DNA of 64,000 nt, taken from assembly GCA_022651245.1 (NCBI GenBank), contig JALCQM010000002.1, positions 1-64,000 on the forward strand, in the 5' to 3' direction. This stretch comes from Lactobacillus sp. Its GTDB lineage: Bacteria; Bacillota; Bacilli; Lactobacillales; Lactobacillaceae. Below, piece by piece: positions 16,874-26,396 of the stretch (position 1 is the stretch's first letter; the number at the start of each line of letters is the position of its first letter). The position numbers and the translations under genes are program-made. Below the pieces are notes generated by a model. The model ran no database searches, was not told where the DNA came from, and worked only from the letters and a program-made list of their open reading frames with translations.

Positions 16874-18064
16874 TTAAATCAGCTTCAAGAAAATCGAGGC
16901 GATGATGACAGAGGCGACAGAAACGGTCGCAAAGCCACCAACCAGCATTTTCGGCATCATCTGTTGGGTGAGGTACTCTTCTTCATCTTCGGTCGACGCC
17001 ATGGCGCGGGCGACTTCAGAGGTGAGGATATAGTCGGCTGGGAAGCCGAATAAGGCGGTCAAGGAACAAGAGAAGGCCATTTGCCACGACATGCCAAACG
17101 GCTTGGCCAAGACGCGAGAGGCTAAGAACATCCCCAAGACCCCTAATGCGATCAACACGATGATCTGCAGCACGATACCACCTAAGACACTCGGGGTGGC
17201 GGCGCTGAGTTGCCCGAATATGTAAGCCAGTAGTCCGTACATCAACCAGTTGAAGACGCCGGCTTTGTTCAAGGCGTTGTCTTCCAAGAAGCCGATTTGG
17301 TGCGCGATGACCCCGAAGATCAAGCAGACGACGTTGGCGTTGATGACGTTGTTGGTGAGCAACCCGAAACCAGCCGCCAATAAGCCGACAATGGCGACGC
17401 GGGCCATGATGAAGGCGCTGGTTTGGTAGGCTTCTGGTAACTTCAGGAGCTTGGGACGGTTATCGGTGACTTCCTCGGCCCCGCGCCGCATCTTCGGCAC
17501 GTTGGGATCGAGCTTGCTGCCATTAGCACGGAAGCCTTTTAGTAGGCGCCGGCTTTCTTGTTTCAATAGGACGGATGTCAATGGGTAGCCGACAACGGAG
17601 TGAAAAACGAACATGGCAACGGGTAAGGTGACTAAGGCGGTGACGCCTTGCGCCTTGAGGCCGTTGGTCATCAGTAATGCGGAAACCAGGCCCCCGGTCA
17701 ATGGGGGAACGGCGGCGACCACAGTGCGCCAGTCGAAGATCAAGGTGCCGACGGTCAGCGTCAGCAGTAGCGTCCCGCAGACCCCGAGTAAGGCGATGCA
17801 GACGGCCTTCCATTGGGCGACCAGTTCACGCAAGTTCATCAAGGTCCCCAAGTGGACCAGCAGGAGGGAAATGCAGATGCTGATGAAGTTGCTGTTGAAG
17901 GAGGCCGTTTCGACGATGTTCTTCGGCATCACGGTCCAAAAACCGATGACGAACAAGACCGCGGTGATAAAGACTGATGGGATAAAGGCTTTGGTGACGG
18001 TGGAAATCCACTCACCGGCCGTCATGAAGACCATGACGACGGTAAAGGCAATTAGAAAATTCAT
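16874..18064 (-). CDS. Multi-spanning membrane transporter, sodium/carboxylate symporter-like
   Basis: A 396-aa membrane protein with about ten to eleven hydrophobic segments in two halves joined by a charged loop (residues 175-215, with MRRGAEEVTDNRPK). The motif PPLTGGLVSALLM in the first half and the matching LFGFPADYILTSE in the second half resemble the paired re-entrant loops of glutamate-type (ESS) symporters. That family assignment is a judgement by eye. It diverges from the M20 peptidase and amidohydrolase operon and may import the peptide-like substrate those enzymes cleave. Confidence 0.7.
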   Translation of the reverse strand: MNFLIAFTVVMVFMTAGEWISTVTKAFIPSVFITAVLFVIGFWTVMPKNIVETASFNSNFISICISLLLVHLGTLMNLRELVAQWKAVCIALLGVCGTLLLTLTVGTLIFDWRTVVAAVPPLTGGLVSALLMTNGLKAQGVTALVTLPVAMFVFHSVVGYPLTSVLLKQESRRLLKGFRANGSKLDPNVPKMRRGAEEVTDNRPKLLKLPEAYQTSAFIMARVAIVGLLAAGFGLLTNNVINANVVCLIFGVIAHQIGFLEDNALNKAGVFNWLMYGLLAYIFGQLSAATPSVLGGIVLQIIVLIALGVLGMFLASRVLAKPFGMSWQMAFSCSLTALFGFPADYILTSEVARAMASTEDEEEYLTQQMMPKMLVGGFATVSVASVIIASIFLKLI

Positions 18065-18264
18065 AGTGACCCTCCGTATTAGAAAATATTAAGAATATGG
18101 AGCTAATTCTAATTCTAATTTTAGGAATGTCAATAAGTGCCGAGGGATTTCTCATGGCTTTTTGGCGCCAATTCCTGCTTTTATACTATAAAGAGTGCCG
18201 TATATTCGTTCTAACAGAATTTTTTATTTTCTGTGATTACCCCTTTTTAAATGAGAATTCAAGG

Positions 18265-18293
18265 TTGACGATTATTAAAATGAGAACTATATT
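18265..18293 (+). promoter_or_regulatory. Promoter of the M20 and amidohydrolase operon
   Basis: TTGACG at 18265-18270, 17 bases, TATATT at 18288-18293, inside an AT-rich divergent spacer; start point near 18300, just before the AAGGAGG ribosome site. Confidence 0.75.
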
Positions 18294-18325
18294 AAAAATC
18301 GAACCGTTGAAGGAGGCCGTTACCG

Positions 18326-19663
18326 ATGAGCAGACGAACGGAAGTCGAACAGTTTGCAGTCGACTATTTACCGGAGTTGGAGGATTATCTCCGGATTCCG
18401 ACGATTTCAGCACAAAACAAAGGCATTCGCCAAACGGTCGAGTGGGTCAAGGCGGCATTTACCGCCCTCGACGCCGACATTGTTGACGAGTGGCATGATC
18501 AAGGCGGCAACCCAGTCGTCTATGCCGAGTTCAAGGGGCAGCAGGACAAAACCATTTTGTTTTACAACCATTATGATGTGCAGCCACCAGAACCCTTGGC
18601 CGAATGGCACACGGAACCGTTTGAACCGACCGTTGTGAACGGGGAGTTAATCGCCCGCGGTGTGGCCGATGACAAAGGGGAGTTGATGTACCGCTTAACG
18701 ACATTGCGGTGGCTGAAAGACCACGGCGGCTTTCCCGTTAATATGAAGTTTTTTGTTGAAGGGGAAGAAGAAATCGGTAGTCCCCACGTCGGCCAGTATG
18801 TCCAGGCCCACGCCGCGGAATTAGCGGCGGATGCCTGTATTTGGGAGACGGGCGGTAAGAATGAGGCCGAGCATTTTCAAATCACGGCGGGGATGAAAGG
18901 CATTGTGTCTTTTGACCTCAGCGTGCAAACCGCCGCTGCCGACATTCACTCATCGTTAGGCACCTATGTCGATAATGCGGCGTGGCGCCTGGTGCAAGCG
19001 CTGGCGTCGTTGCGAGACGCCGAAAACCACATCCATATTGACGGCTTCTACGATGATATCCAGCCACTAGATGATGCGAGCCAAGCGGCGATTGCGGCGA
19101 TGGATTTTGACGGCGAGGCGATCAAGAAGACCTACGGGTTGAAGCGGCCGTTCATCACCGACCAACCAAAAGAAGCCGCCGCAACAGCGCCATCGCTGAC
19201 GATCAACGGCTTGTCGTCGGGGTACGAAGGTGAAGGCCTCAAAACCATCGTGCCTAAATCAGCGTTGGCGAAATTGGATTGCCGCCTGGTGCCAGGCCAA
19301 GAGCCGCGTAAAATCGCCGCCTTGATCCAAAAGCAACTGGAGAAAAACGGTTTTGCCGACGTGCGCCTGCACTATAATTTAGGCGAAGATGCATTCCATT
19401 CCGACCTCAACGACCCGCATCTGCAAATTGCTAAGGCGGTCGGTGAAGAAGTCTATGGTGAAACTGCGGTGCGCTTCGTGCCGATGATGCCCGGTGGCGG
19501 CCCGGCGAAGTTCTTCGCGGATGCCTTGCAGCTGCCGATCATCGCCGTCGGGGTCACCTATGCCGGCTCGGGGCCGCATGCGCCGAATGAAAGTGTGCGG
19601 GTCGCAGATTACCAGCAAGGGACCTATTATCTGCTCCGATTGCTGGAAGAATTTGCGCGCTGA
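18326..19663 (+). CDS. M20-family metallopeptidase (dipeptidase-like)
   Basis: A 445-aa zinc exopeptidase of the M20 family, cytoplasmic. The landmarks are in order: HYDVQPPEP (first metal His plus catalytic Asp), GVADDKGELM (bridging Asp), EGEEEIGSPH (catalytic base Glu-Glu), and a C-terminal metal His in SGPHAPNES. The central 200 residues are the dimerisation lid. It begins with ATG eight bases after GAAGGAGG and is followed 17 bases later by the first of three amidohydrolases. Members of this clade cleave dipeptides or N-acyl amino acids. Confidence 0.9.
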   Translation: MSRRTEVEQFAVDYLPELEDYLRIPTISAQNKGIRQTVEWVKAAFTALDADIVDEWHDQGGNPVVYAEFKGQQDKTILFYNHYDVQPPEPLAEWHTEPFEPTVVNGELIARGVADDKGELMYRLTTLRWLKDHGGFPVNMKFFVEGEEEIGSPHVGQYVQAHAAELAADACIWETGGKNEAEHFQITAGMKGIVSFDLSVQTAAADIHSSLGTYVDNAAWRLVQALASLRDAENHIHIDGFYDDIQPLDDASQAAIAAMDFDGEAIKKTYGLKRPFITDQPKEAAATAPSLTINGLSSGYEGEGLKTIVPKSALAKLDCRLVPGQEPRKIAALIQKQLEKNGFADVRLHYNLGEDAFHSDLNDPHLQIAKAVGEEVYGETAVRFVPMMPGGGPAKFFADALQLPIIAVGVTYAGSGPHAPNESVRVADYQQGTYYLLRLLEEFAR

Positions 19664-19680
19664 GCGGAAAGGAAGCAGAA

Positions 19681-20859
19681 ATGAGCACAGTATTCCAAAA
19701 TTGTCACTTTTTTGCCGGCACCAGTGCGACGGTGCAGCCGAACAGTTGGTTTGCCGTTGACGATGCTGGCAAGCTGACGGCAACGGGGACCGGCACGGCG
19801 CCCAATGCCGACACCCAAGTGGATCTGCATGGCGGGTATGTGACCCCGGGGCTGTTCAACGTTCACACGCACATTTCGCTGGATCCGCAAACCGCAGACG
19901 GCGGCGCGCGCACCAATGTGGTGGCCACCACCGTGCGGGCGGTGGCGCATTTGCACGACTTGTTGCGCTCCGGCGTGACTTATATTCGCGAGTGTGGCTG
20001 TACATATGATATCGATATCGCGCTGCGGCAGATGCAAAAATCCGGGCGACTGCCGCAAGTGCCGACGATCATGCCGGCTGGCGGGCTGTTTTCCATGACC
20101 GGGGGGCACGGGGATGCGCCTAATGGGGGCAACATCGTGGATTCTCCAGATGAGATGCGCAAAGCGGTGCGCACCGCGATGAAAAATGGCGCCGAGGCGA
20201 TCAAGTTGGTCGCCACCGGCGGCGTGATGACGCCGAATGACTTCATGAACGACCCGCAACTGTCGACGGCCGAAATGGCGGTCGGGGTTGAAGAAGCTCA
20301 CCACAAACACCGCGTTGTGGCGTGCCACGCTGAAGGCAATCCCGGGATCATGAATGCGATCGAAGCCGGCGTGGATTCCATCGAGCACGGTTTTTACGTC
20401 AATGATACCGAAATCGATTTGATGCTCAAACAAGGGACCTACCTGACGCCGACGATCGTGGCGGACTGGGCATTCCCGACGTATGCGCAAGGCAAAGTCC
20501 CGGCGTGGGAGCTTAAAAAGGCGACAGACGCCTATACGGATCTGTGCCACAACATCATGCACGCGTTCAAGCGCGGCGTCCCGCTCACGCTCGGGACCGA
20601 TGCGGGGACCGTGTTCAACGACTTCACCATGACGCCGATCGAACTACAGCTGATGGTTGCCAATGGCATGACGCCATTCGAGGCTTTTGACACGTCGGTC
20701 AATGGCGCCAAGCTGATGCGCGTCGATTCGGCCTACGGGACCTTGGAACCGGGAAAATATGCGGATTTCTTAGTTTTGCGGGCGAATCCGCTGCAGGATA
20801 TCAAGGCGTTCCAGCAAGCTGATAAGGCCGTGTACCTGAAGGGGAAGCGGCAGTACTGA
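19681..20859 (+). CDS. Amidohydrolase, imidazolonepropionase-like, tandem copy 1
   Basis: A 392-aa metal-dependent hydrolase of the amidohydrolase superfamily. Metal ligands appear as HTH (VHTHISLDP), His in ACHAEGNPG and EHGFYV, and Asp in LGTDAGT; the Lys of EAIKLVATGG is the likely bridging residue. Relatives of this subgroup hydrolyse Xaa-Pro or Xaa-Arg dipeptides and N-acyl amino acids. No signal peptide, so it acts in the cytoplasm, on products of the M20 peptidase or of the transporter encoded in the opposite direction. It shares very high identity with the next gene: 3 differences in the first 41 residues. Confidence 0.9.
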   Translation: MSTVFQNCHFFAGTSATVQPNSWFAVDDAGKLTATGTGTAPNADTQVDLHGGYVTPGLFNVHTHISLDPQTADGGARTNVVATTVRAVAHLHDLLRSGVTYIRECGCTYDIDIALRQMQKSGRLPQVPTIMPAGGLFSMTGGHGDAPNGGNIVDSPDEMRKAVRTAMKNGAEAIKLVATGGVMTPNDFMNDPQLSTAEMAVGVEEAHHKHRVVACHAEGNPGIMNAIEAGVDSIEHGFYVNDTEIDLMLKQGTYLTPTIVADWAFPTYAQGKVPAWELKKATDAYTDLCHNIMHAFKRGVPLTLGTDAGTVFNDFTMTPIELQLMVANGMTPFEAFDTSVNGAKLMRVDSAYGTLEPGKYADFLVLRANPLQDIKAFQQADKAVYLKGKRQY

Positions 20860-20872
20860 AAGGAGAGCAGCA

Positions 20873-22051
20873 ATGAGTACAGTATTTGACAATTGTCACC
20901 TGTTCGCCGGCACCAGCGCAACGGTCCAGCCGAACAGTTGGTTTGCCGTGGATGATGCAGGCAAGCTGACGGCAACGGGGACCGGCAAGGCACCAGCAGC
21001 CGACCAAACGGTTGATCTGCACGGTGGGTACGTGACCCCAGGCTTGTTCAACGTCCACACCCATATCTCGCTGGATCCACTGACCGGCGACGGTGGCTCT
21101 GCGACTGGGGTGGTGCCGACGACCGTCAGGGCCGTCGACCACTTGCACGACTTGTTGCAGTCGGGGGTGACCTACATTCGCGAATGCGGGTGCAGCTTCG
21201 ATATCGACATCGCGCTGAAACAATTGCAAGACCAAGGCCAGCTGCCTCAAACACCGACGATCATGCCCTCGGGCAAGTTATTTTCGATGACCGGCGGCCA
21301 CGGCGACTTGCCGAACACGGCGTACGTCGTCGATTCGCCAGACGAAATGCGCAAGGCCGTGCGCACGGCGATGAAAAAAGGCGCACAGGCGATCAAGGTG
21401 ATCGCCACCGGCGGCGTGATGACGCCGAATGATTTCATGAATGACCCGCAGTTATCGACTGCCGAAATGGCCGTGGCCGTTGAAGAGGCCCACCATAAAG
21501 GCCGCGTTGTTGCGGCACATGCCGAAGGCAACCCGGGGATCATGAATGCGATCAAGGCCGGCGTCGACTCGATCGAGCACGGTTTTTACGTCACCGACGA
21601 GGAAGTCGATTTGATGCTTAAGCAAGGCACCTACATCACCCCGACGCTGGTGGCGGATTGGGCGATCCCGACCTTCGCCAAGGGCAAGATTCCAGATTGG
21701 GAAGTCAAAAAGGCGGCGGATGCCTTGGCCGACTTGTATCACAACCTCATGCACGCCTTCAAACGCGGCGTGCCGCTGACTTTAGGTACCGACGCCGGGA
21801 CGCCGTTCAACGATTTCACCATGAGCCCCGTCGAGTTGCAGTTGCTGGTCGAACAAGGGCTGACCCCGTTTGAAGCGTTCAGCACCTCCGTCAATGGGGC
21901 CAAACTGCTGCAAGTCGACTCGGCGTATGGCACCTTGGAAGTTGGCAAGTACGCGGACTTTTTGGTGCTCGACGCGGACCCGATGCAAGAGATCAAAGCC
22001 TTTCAACAAGCGGATAAAGCCGTTTACCTCAAAGGCCATCGCCAGTATTAA
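20873..22051 (+). CDS. Amidohydrolase, imidazolonepropionase-like, tandem copy 2
   Basis: A 392-aa paralogue of the previous gene, 13 bases downstream with its own AAAGGAG site. All catalytic landmarks are kept (VHTHISLDP, AIKVIATGGVM, AAHAEGNPG, LGTDAGTPFNDF). Differences cluster in loops around the active site, such as CSFDIDIALKQLQDQGQL against CTYDIDIALRQMQKSGRL, which suggests altered substrate choice rather than decay. Both copies are full length, so the duplication appears functional. Confidence 0.9.
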   Translation: MSTVFDNCHLFAGTSATVQPNSWFAVDDAGKLTATGTGKAPAADQTVDLHGGYVTPGLFNVHTHISLDPLTGDGGSATGVVPTTVRAVDHLHDLLQSGVTYIRECGCSFDIDIALKQLQDQGQLPQTPTIMPSGKLFSMTGGHGDLPNTAYVVDSPDEMRKAVRTAMKKGAQAIKVIATGGVMTPNDFMNDPQLSTAEMAVAVEEAHHKGRVVAAHAEGNPGIMNAIKAGVDSIEHGFYVTDEEVDLMLKQGTYITPTLVADWAIPTFAKGKIPDWEVKKAADALADLYHNLMHAFKRGVPLTLGTDAGTPFNDFTMSPVELQLLVEQGLTPFEAFSTSVNGAKLLQVDSAYGTLEVGKYADFLVLDADPMQEIKAFQQADKAVYLKGHRQY

Positions 22052-22072
22052 ACGAATAAGGAGAGAAAACAT

Positions 22073-23254
22073 ATGACCACTACATTTACGAACGCAAACT
22101 TTTTTGCCGGCACCTCTGATGCCGTGACCCCTAACGCCTGGTTCACCGTCGATGACGCAAACGGGAAGATTTTAGCCACCGGCACCGGCAGTGCACCAAG
22201 CGCCGACACGACCGTCGATCTCAAGGGACAATACGTGATGCCAGGGTTGGTCAACTGCCATACCCACATCACGATGGACCCGACCGCCGGGGATGGCGGC
22301 ACCGGGGCGAACGTGATCGAAACCGCCGTGCGCTCCGTGGACCATTTGCACGACTTGCTCCAATCAGGCGTCACCTGGATCCGTGAATGTGGGTCCTCTT
22401 ACGACATCGACTTGACGCTCGACCAGATGTACAAAGATGGCAAGTTGACCAAAGTGCCTGACATTTTGCCTTCTGGCCGGCCGTATTCGATGACCGGTGG
22501 CCATGGCGACTTCCCGAACTTCGGGCACTTGGTCGATTCACCAGACGAAATGCGCAAAGCGGTCCGCACCGGGCTGAAGAAAGGCACGATGGCGGTCAAG
22601 GTGATGGCCACTGGTGGCGTGATGACCCCAGGCGACTTCATGGATGACCCGCAGTTGAGCACTGAAGAAATCAAAGTCGCCGTCGAAGAAGCCCACCATA
22701 AGGGCCGCATCGTGGCGGCACACGCCGAAGGCAACCCTGGCATCCTCAACGCGATCAAGGCCGGCGTGGATTCCATCGAACACGGCTTTTACGTCAATGA
22801 TGACGAAGTGGATCTGATGCTCAAACAAGGCACCTACCTCACCCCAACGCTGGTCGCAGACTGGGCGATCCCAGAATACGGCGAAGGCAAGATCCCGGAT
22901 TGGGAAATCAAAAAGGCCGCAGACGCCCTCGACGACCTCTACCAAAACATCATGCACGCCTGGAAGCGCGGGGTGCCGGTCACCTTGGGTACCGACGCCG
23001 GGACGCCGTTCAACGACTTCACGATGACCCCGATCGAACTCGACTTGATGGTGCAACAAGGCGCAACGCCGTTCGAAGCCTTCGAAACCTCGGTCAATTC
23101 CGCGAAGTTGATGCAAATCGACAAGCAATACGGGACCTTGGAAGCCGGCAAGTACGCAGACTTCTTAGTTTTGAAGAATGATCCGATGCAAGACGTGAAG
23201 GCGGTGCAACAAGCCGACAAGGCCGTTTACAAGTACGGCAAGCGCGTCTATTAA
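22073..23254 (+). CDS. Amidohydrolase, imidazolonepropionase-like, tandem copy 3
   Basis: A 393-aa paralogue, more divergent than the first two (CHTHITMDPTAGDGG, ESCGSSYDIDLTL-like region, AHAEGNPGILNAIKAG). The metal ligands and lysine remain. It starts with ATG after AAGGAGAG and ends the operon before a strong terminator. Divergence in the order copy 1 and 2 closest, copy 3 more distant, points to an older duplication followed by a recent one. Confidence 0.9.
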   Translation: MTTTFTNANFFAGTSDAVTPNAWFTVDDANGKILATGTGSAPSADTTVDLKGQYVMPGLVNCHTHITMDPTAGDGGTGANVIETAVRSVDHLHDLLQSGVTWIRECGSSYDIDLTLDQMYKDGKLTKVPDILPSGRPYSMTGGHGDFPNFGHLVDSPDEMRKAVRTGLKKGTMAVKVMATGGVMTPGDFMDDPQLSTEEIKVAVEEAHHKGRIVAAHAEGNPGILNAIKAGVDSIEHGFYVNDDEVDLMLKQGTYLTPTLVADWAIPEYGEGKIPDWEIKKAADALDDLYQNIMHAWKRGVPVTLGTDAGTPFNDFTMTPIELDLMVQQGATPFEAFETSVNSAKLMQIDKQYGTLEAGKYADFLVLKNDPMQDVKAVQQADKAVYKYGKRVY

Positions 23255-23260
23255 CAATAC

Positions 23261-23309
23261 AGTGGTGCCTGGCCCCTCAGCTTTTTTGGGGGCTAGGCAC
23301 CACTTTTTG
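23261..23309 (+). terminator. Terminator of the peptidase and amidohydrolase operon
   Basis: Stem AGTGGTGCCT / AGGCACCACT with inner GCCCC / GGGGGC, followed by TTTTT. Confidence 0.9.
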
Positions 23310-23319
23310 ATTGCCACGC

Positions 23320-23345
23320 AAAAAGGGCCGTCTCAGACGGTCCTT
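23320..23345 (-). terminator. Terminator of the serine dehydratase operon
   Basis: On the minus strand AAAGGACCGTCT / AGACGGCCCTTT with a T run; lies 25 bases past the sdaAA stop. Confidence 0.85.
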
Positions 23346-23369
23346 TCGACACACTGCAAAAGCTCTGAA

Positions 23370-24263
23370 TTAGCTGGCGACGTGTTGGTTCTTGCCGAAG
23401 ATACGTTCCTTCATGGCTTTACCAGTCGGGGTGCCGGCTAAGCCACCCAAACCAGTTTCGCGTAAGGCTTTTGGCAAACCTTCGCCGACGGTCTTCATCG
23501 CTTGTACGACTTCATCAGCAGGGATCTTGTTGGTGCACCCAGCTAAGGCCATGTCAGCTGCGATCAAGGCGTTCCCAGCGCCGACCGCGTTACGCTTAAC
23601 ACATGGTAATTCGACTAACCCGGCAACCGGGTCGCAAACCAACCCGAGCAGGTTAGACATTGCCATCGCGAAGGCTTCCGCACTTTGTTGTGCAGAGCCG
23701 CCAGCGGCTTCAACCGCAGCTGCCGCACCCATCGCAGAAGCACTCCCGACTTCTGCCTGGCAGCCGCCGGTCGCGCCGGCGATCATCGCGTTATTGGCAA
23801 CAATCATCCCGAAGGCACTGGCCGTGAATAAGAAGCGGACCATGTCTTCATCAGAAAGCCCCAAGCGCTTTTCCAAAATGAACAAAACGCCTGGTAAAGT
23901 ACCGGTAGAACCGGCAGTCGGGGTCGCACAGATCACACCCATCGAAGCGTTGACTTCGTTGGTCGCGATCGCATTTTGGACGGCTTCGACCATGGAATCA
24001 CCAGATAAGGTGACGTGGTTCTTACGGTACTTGCGCAGCATCGCAGCCTCACCACCGGTCAAACCAGTCTTGGAGTACACCCCTTTGCCGTGAGCGCCTT
24101 TTTCAACGGCGGCACGCATCACGTCGAGGTTCTTCTCCATTTCGTGCCAGACTTCCTCACGGGAACTGTGGGACTTCTCGCATTCTTGGTTAATGATCAG
24201 TTCAGAGATCGGCTGCTTCTTAGAGACTGAATCTGAGACTAGTTCTTCAATACTCATATACAT
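23370..24263 (-). CDS. sdaAA: L-serine ammonia-lyase, iron-sulfur, alpha subunit
   Basis: Catalytic alpha subunit of the two-subunit enzyme that turns L-serine into pyruvate and ammonia using an oxygen-labile 4Fe-4S cluster. The 297-aa length is normal for the split form. Cluster and active-site cysteines are seen in MGVICATPTAGSTGTLPG, LGLVCDPVAGLVELPCVKRN and ALAGCTNKI. It begins at ATG 24263 about eight bases after GAGGGGAAG (a second ATG two codons on is possible). It follows sdaAB in one operon with a 27-base gap. The enzyme feeds pyruvate metabolism and overflows ammonia. Confidence 0.96.
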   Translation of the reverse strand: MYMSIEELVSDSVSKKQPISELIINQECEKSHSSREEVWHEMEKNLDVMRAAVEKGAHGKGVYSKTGLTGGEAAMLRKYRKNHVTLSGDSMVEAVQNAIATNEVNASMGVICATPTAGSTGTLPGVLFILEKRLGLSDEDMVRFLFTASAFGMIVANNAMIAGATGGCQAEVGSASAMGAAAAVEAAGGSAQQSAEAFAMAMSNLLGLVCDPVAGLVELPCVKRNAVGAGNALIAADMALAGCTNKIPADEVVQAMKTVGEGLPKALRETGLGGLAGTPTGKAMKERIFGKNQHVAS

Positions 24264-24290
24264 AATAAGACTTCCCCTCGTTGAACTCGG

Positions 24291-24962
24291 TTAGATATAG
24301 ATCATTTCGTCGGTCAAAGCGCTCAAGGCTTTGATCTGGTCGGCCTTCAAGCGAGTATCCAATTCATATTCGAGTAACATGTCTTTGCGTTCGGACCCGA
24401 GATACTTCTGCGACTTGTTGATGAGCGACATCTCTGCCAGATCCTTGTTGAACTTGTCTTGGTCTTCAGGTGTCTTGAAAATGGCTAAGATCACAGGCAA
24501 GGTCCCAGTAGGGGAAATCTCGTAACCTTCCATCTTGATGTTGCGGACTTCGATCGTCCCACCACCGATGGAGCAACCAGAGAGTTCAATGGCGTGCTTA
24601 TCGTTGCTTAATTCGACGATCGCCGTGTTTGGATGGTGAATCGGGCTATCGGTGTCTTCTTCAATGAAGGTCACCGAGATGCCGCGTTCCTTGGCGATGT
24701 CCACCGCGTCTGGCACGCGGGCATCATCAGGGGCAAAGCCCAAGATCCCACTGATAATCGCGTAATCCGTGCCGTGGCCCAGGTGGGTCTCTGCGAAGGA
24801 TTCAAAATAGTGGATCACGATCTTCGTCGGGTCGTCCCGGAATACTTCACGAGCCGCCTTACCAATGGCAACGGCGCCTGCGGTATGGGAACTGGATGGG
24901 CCGATCATGATCGGGCCGATGATATCAAAAACACTTTTATAATTAACTGTAGTAGCTGTCAT
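24291..24962 (-). CDS. sdaAB: L-serine ammonia-lyase, iron-sulfur, beta subunit
   Basis: Regulatory and structural partner of the alpha subunit, 223 aa. It begins with the standard SVFDIIGPIMIGPSSSHTAGA, whose SSSHT residues contact the active site, and ends in an ACT-type domain (TLPVILAIFKTPEDQ onward) expected to sense amino acid levels. Middle of three genes read from the permease to sdaAA. A divergent homologue without the SSSHT motif is encoded at 15657-16322 in this window. Confidence 0.95.
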   Translation of the reverse strand: MTATTVNYKSVFDIIGPIMIGPSSSHTAGAVAIGKAAREVFRDDPTKIVIHYFESFAETHLGHGTDYAIISGILGFAPDDARVPDAVDIAKERGISVTFIEEDTDSPIHHPNTAIVELSNDKHAIELSGCSIGGGTIEVRNIKMEGYEISPTGTLPVILAIFKTPEDQDKFNKDLAEMSLINKSQKYLGSERKDMLLEYELDTRLKADQIKALSALTDEMIYI

Positions 24963-24986
24963 TTCTATCGCCTCTGTATAGATTGA

Positions 24987-26066
24987 CTAGTGTGCCAGAT
25001 CAGTGGCACCCTCTTGGGTGTCTGCAACTTTTTTCGCATCATCTTTAGCTTCGTCAGCATGCAATTCCTGAACCGTATGGATCGGGAAGTTCTTGAAGAC
25101 GAGCGCGCCAAGGTAACCGAAGATCGTGCTGGAAACAAGGATCAATAGAACCGCCATGATGACTTTCATTGGATCGTTGAAACCAAATGCGACGATCAAG
25201 CCGGCCCATGGGGTCGCCATCCCGGTAACGTTGATGACCAAGCCGAAGAGCGTGACGATGATCCCGTTGACCGCCCCAGCGACTAAGTTGACTCCGAAAA
25301 TCGGGATCGGGTTAGCTGCGATGATGTCGATTTGAGTCAGTGGTTCAATGGTGACTGCGATGGTTGTCGCGTTATCACCAAACTTCATCTTACGGAAGAA
25401 GGTGAAGTTCAAGAAGGAATTACCGGTACAGCATAAAGCCCCGATCGCCATCGGGATACCCGTCAAGCCGATCAAACTGGTCAAGACCATGGAGCTCAAT
25501 GGCGTCATCCCGACCAGTGGGATAATGCCGCCTAAGATAGCCCCCATGACGAGTGGACTCGTGACCGCCGCAGTGGTGATCGCGCTACCGATGACATGCA
25601 AGATCATCATGACAACAGGCGAGATCAAACCAGCGATGGCGTTGACCAACATTGGGCCAACCAAGACGACAACGATCAAATCGAGGCCGCCAGTGACTTT
25701 CTTTTCGATCCATTTGATCAAGAAGCTAACTAAGTATGCCGCGATGAAAGCCGGTAAGAGCTTGACCTTCAACAAGGAAACCCCGAGTAAAACACTGAAG
25801 ACAGGGCTGATACCGAATGATAATGGGACTAACGTGCCGGCGGCCAAGCCACCCAGGTTACCCATGATATCCCCAATTTGTTGTGCGAATTGGACGTGGA
25901 ATACGCCGCCGATCGCGTAGCTCAGGAAGGCCTGAGGTAAGAATGTGGCGCAAGCTGCACCAGATAATGCGCTGACAGCCTTTTTGCCGTGCGGGGCCTT
26001 GAATGTAAATAATGTCATTACCGCGATCACGGCGGCCAACATCAGGACGCCTAATACGATTTGCAT
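24987..26066 (-). CDS. PTS EIIC-like membrane permease of the serine operon
   Basis: A 359-aa membrane protein with about ten segments, resembling the EIIC_2 family (PF13303) that often sits beside serine dehydratase genes in Firmicutes and has no EIIA or EIIB partner. Motifs include LVGPMLVNAIAGL and NPIPIFGVNLVAG. The charged C-terminal tail (HADEAKDDAKKVAD) is cytoplasmic. The start is ATG at 26066, seven bases after GGAGGAGG; the longer frame to 26132 is not used. A role in serine uptake is inferred from operon position only. It is the first gene of the sda transcript. Confidence 0.82.
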   Translation of the reverse strand: MQIVLGVLMLAAVIAVMTLFTFKAPHGKKAVSALSGAACATFLPQAFLSYAIGGVFHVQFAQQIGDIMGNLGGLAAGTLVPLSFGISPVFSVLLGVSLLKVKLLPAFIAAYLVSFLIKWIEKKVTGGLDLIVVVLVGPMLVNAIAGLISPVVMMILHVIGSAITTAAVTSPLVMGAILGGIIPLVGMTPLSSMVLTSLIGLTGIPMAIGALCCTGNSFLNFTFFRKMKFGDNATTIAVTIEPLTQIDIIAANPIPIFGVNLVAGAVNGIIVTLFGLVINVTGMATPWAGLIVAFGFNDPMKVIMAVLLILVSSTIFGYLGALVFKNFPIHTVQELHADEAKDDAKKVADTQEGATDLAH

Positions 26067-26152
26067 GATAATGCCTCCTCCAACGAAGTGTATTTGATTT
26101 GCAGTGTGTCGCTGCTGGGTGCCGGTCACCACGTGAAATTTATAACATGCCT

Positions 26153-26167
26153 GGAACCCGCTTACAT
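26153..26167 (-). promoter_or_regulatory. Possible cre-like site at the serine operon promoter
   Basis: Minus strand ATGTAAGCGGGTTCC matches the first nine bases of the CcpA site pattern but not the end. It overlaps a weak -35 (TGTAAG) 16 bases from TATAAA. Tentative. Confidence 0.3.
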
Positions 26168-26265
26168 TGATATTCGGTGAGCACGTTTAGCTAATCGCCA
26201 CCGCGCGCTCATGAAAACTACCCATGAAAACAAATCATTACGGGTTTTGCCTATGTATAAACCCC

Positions 26266-26304
26266 GAAAAAATACCGTCCGCACAGATGCGTGCGAACGG
26301 TATT
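26266..26304 (-). terminator. Terminator of serS
   Basis: Minus-strand stem AATACCGTTCGCAC / GTGCGGACGGTATT followed by a TTTTTT run. Confidence 0.85.
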
Positions 26305-26396
26305 CGATAACGGTTGTTATGGCTTTCTGAGGAACTATTAGAGAGGCTTTTGGTTTTCTAATAAATTCTCATGAAATAACAGGTCTTTTAACAGAT

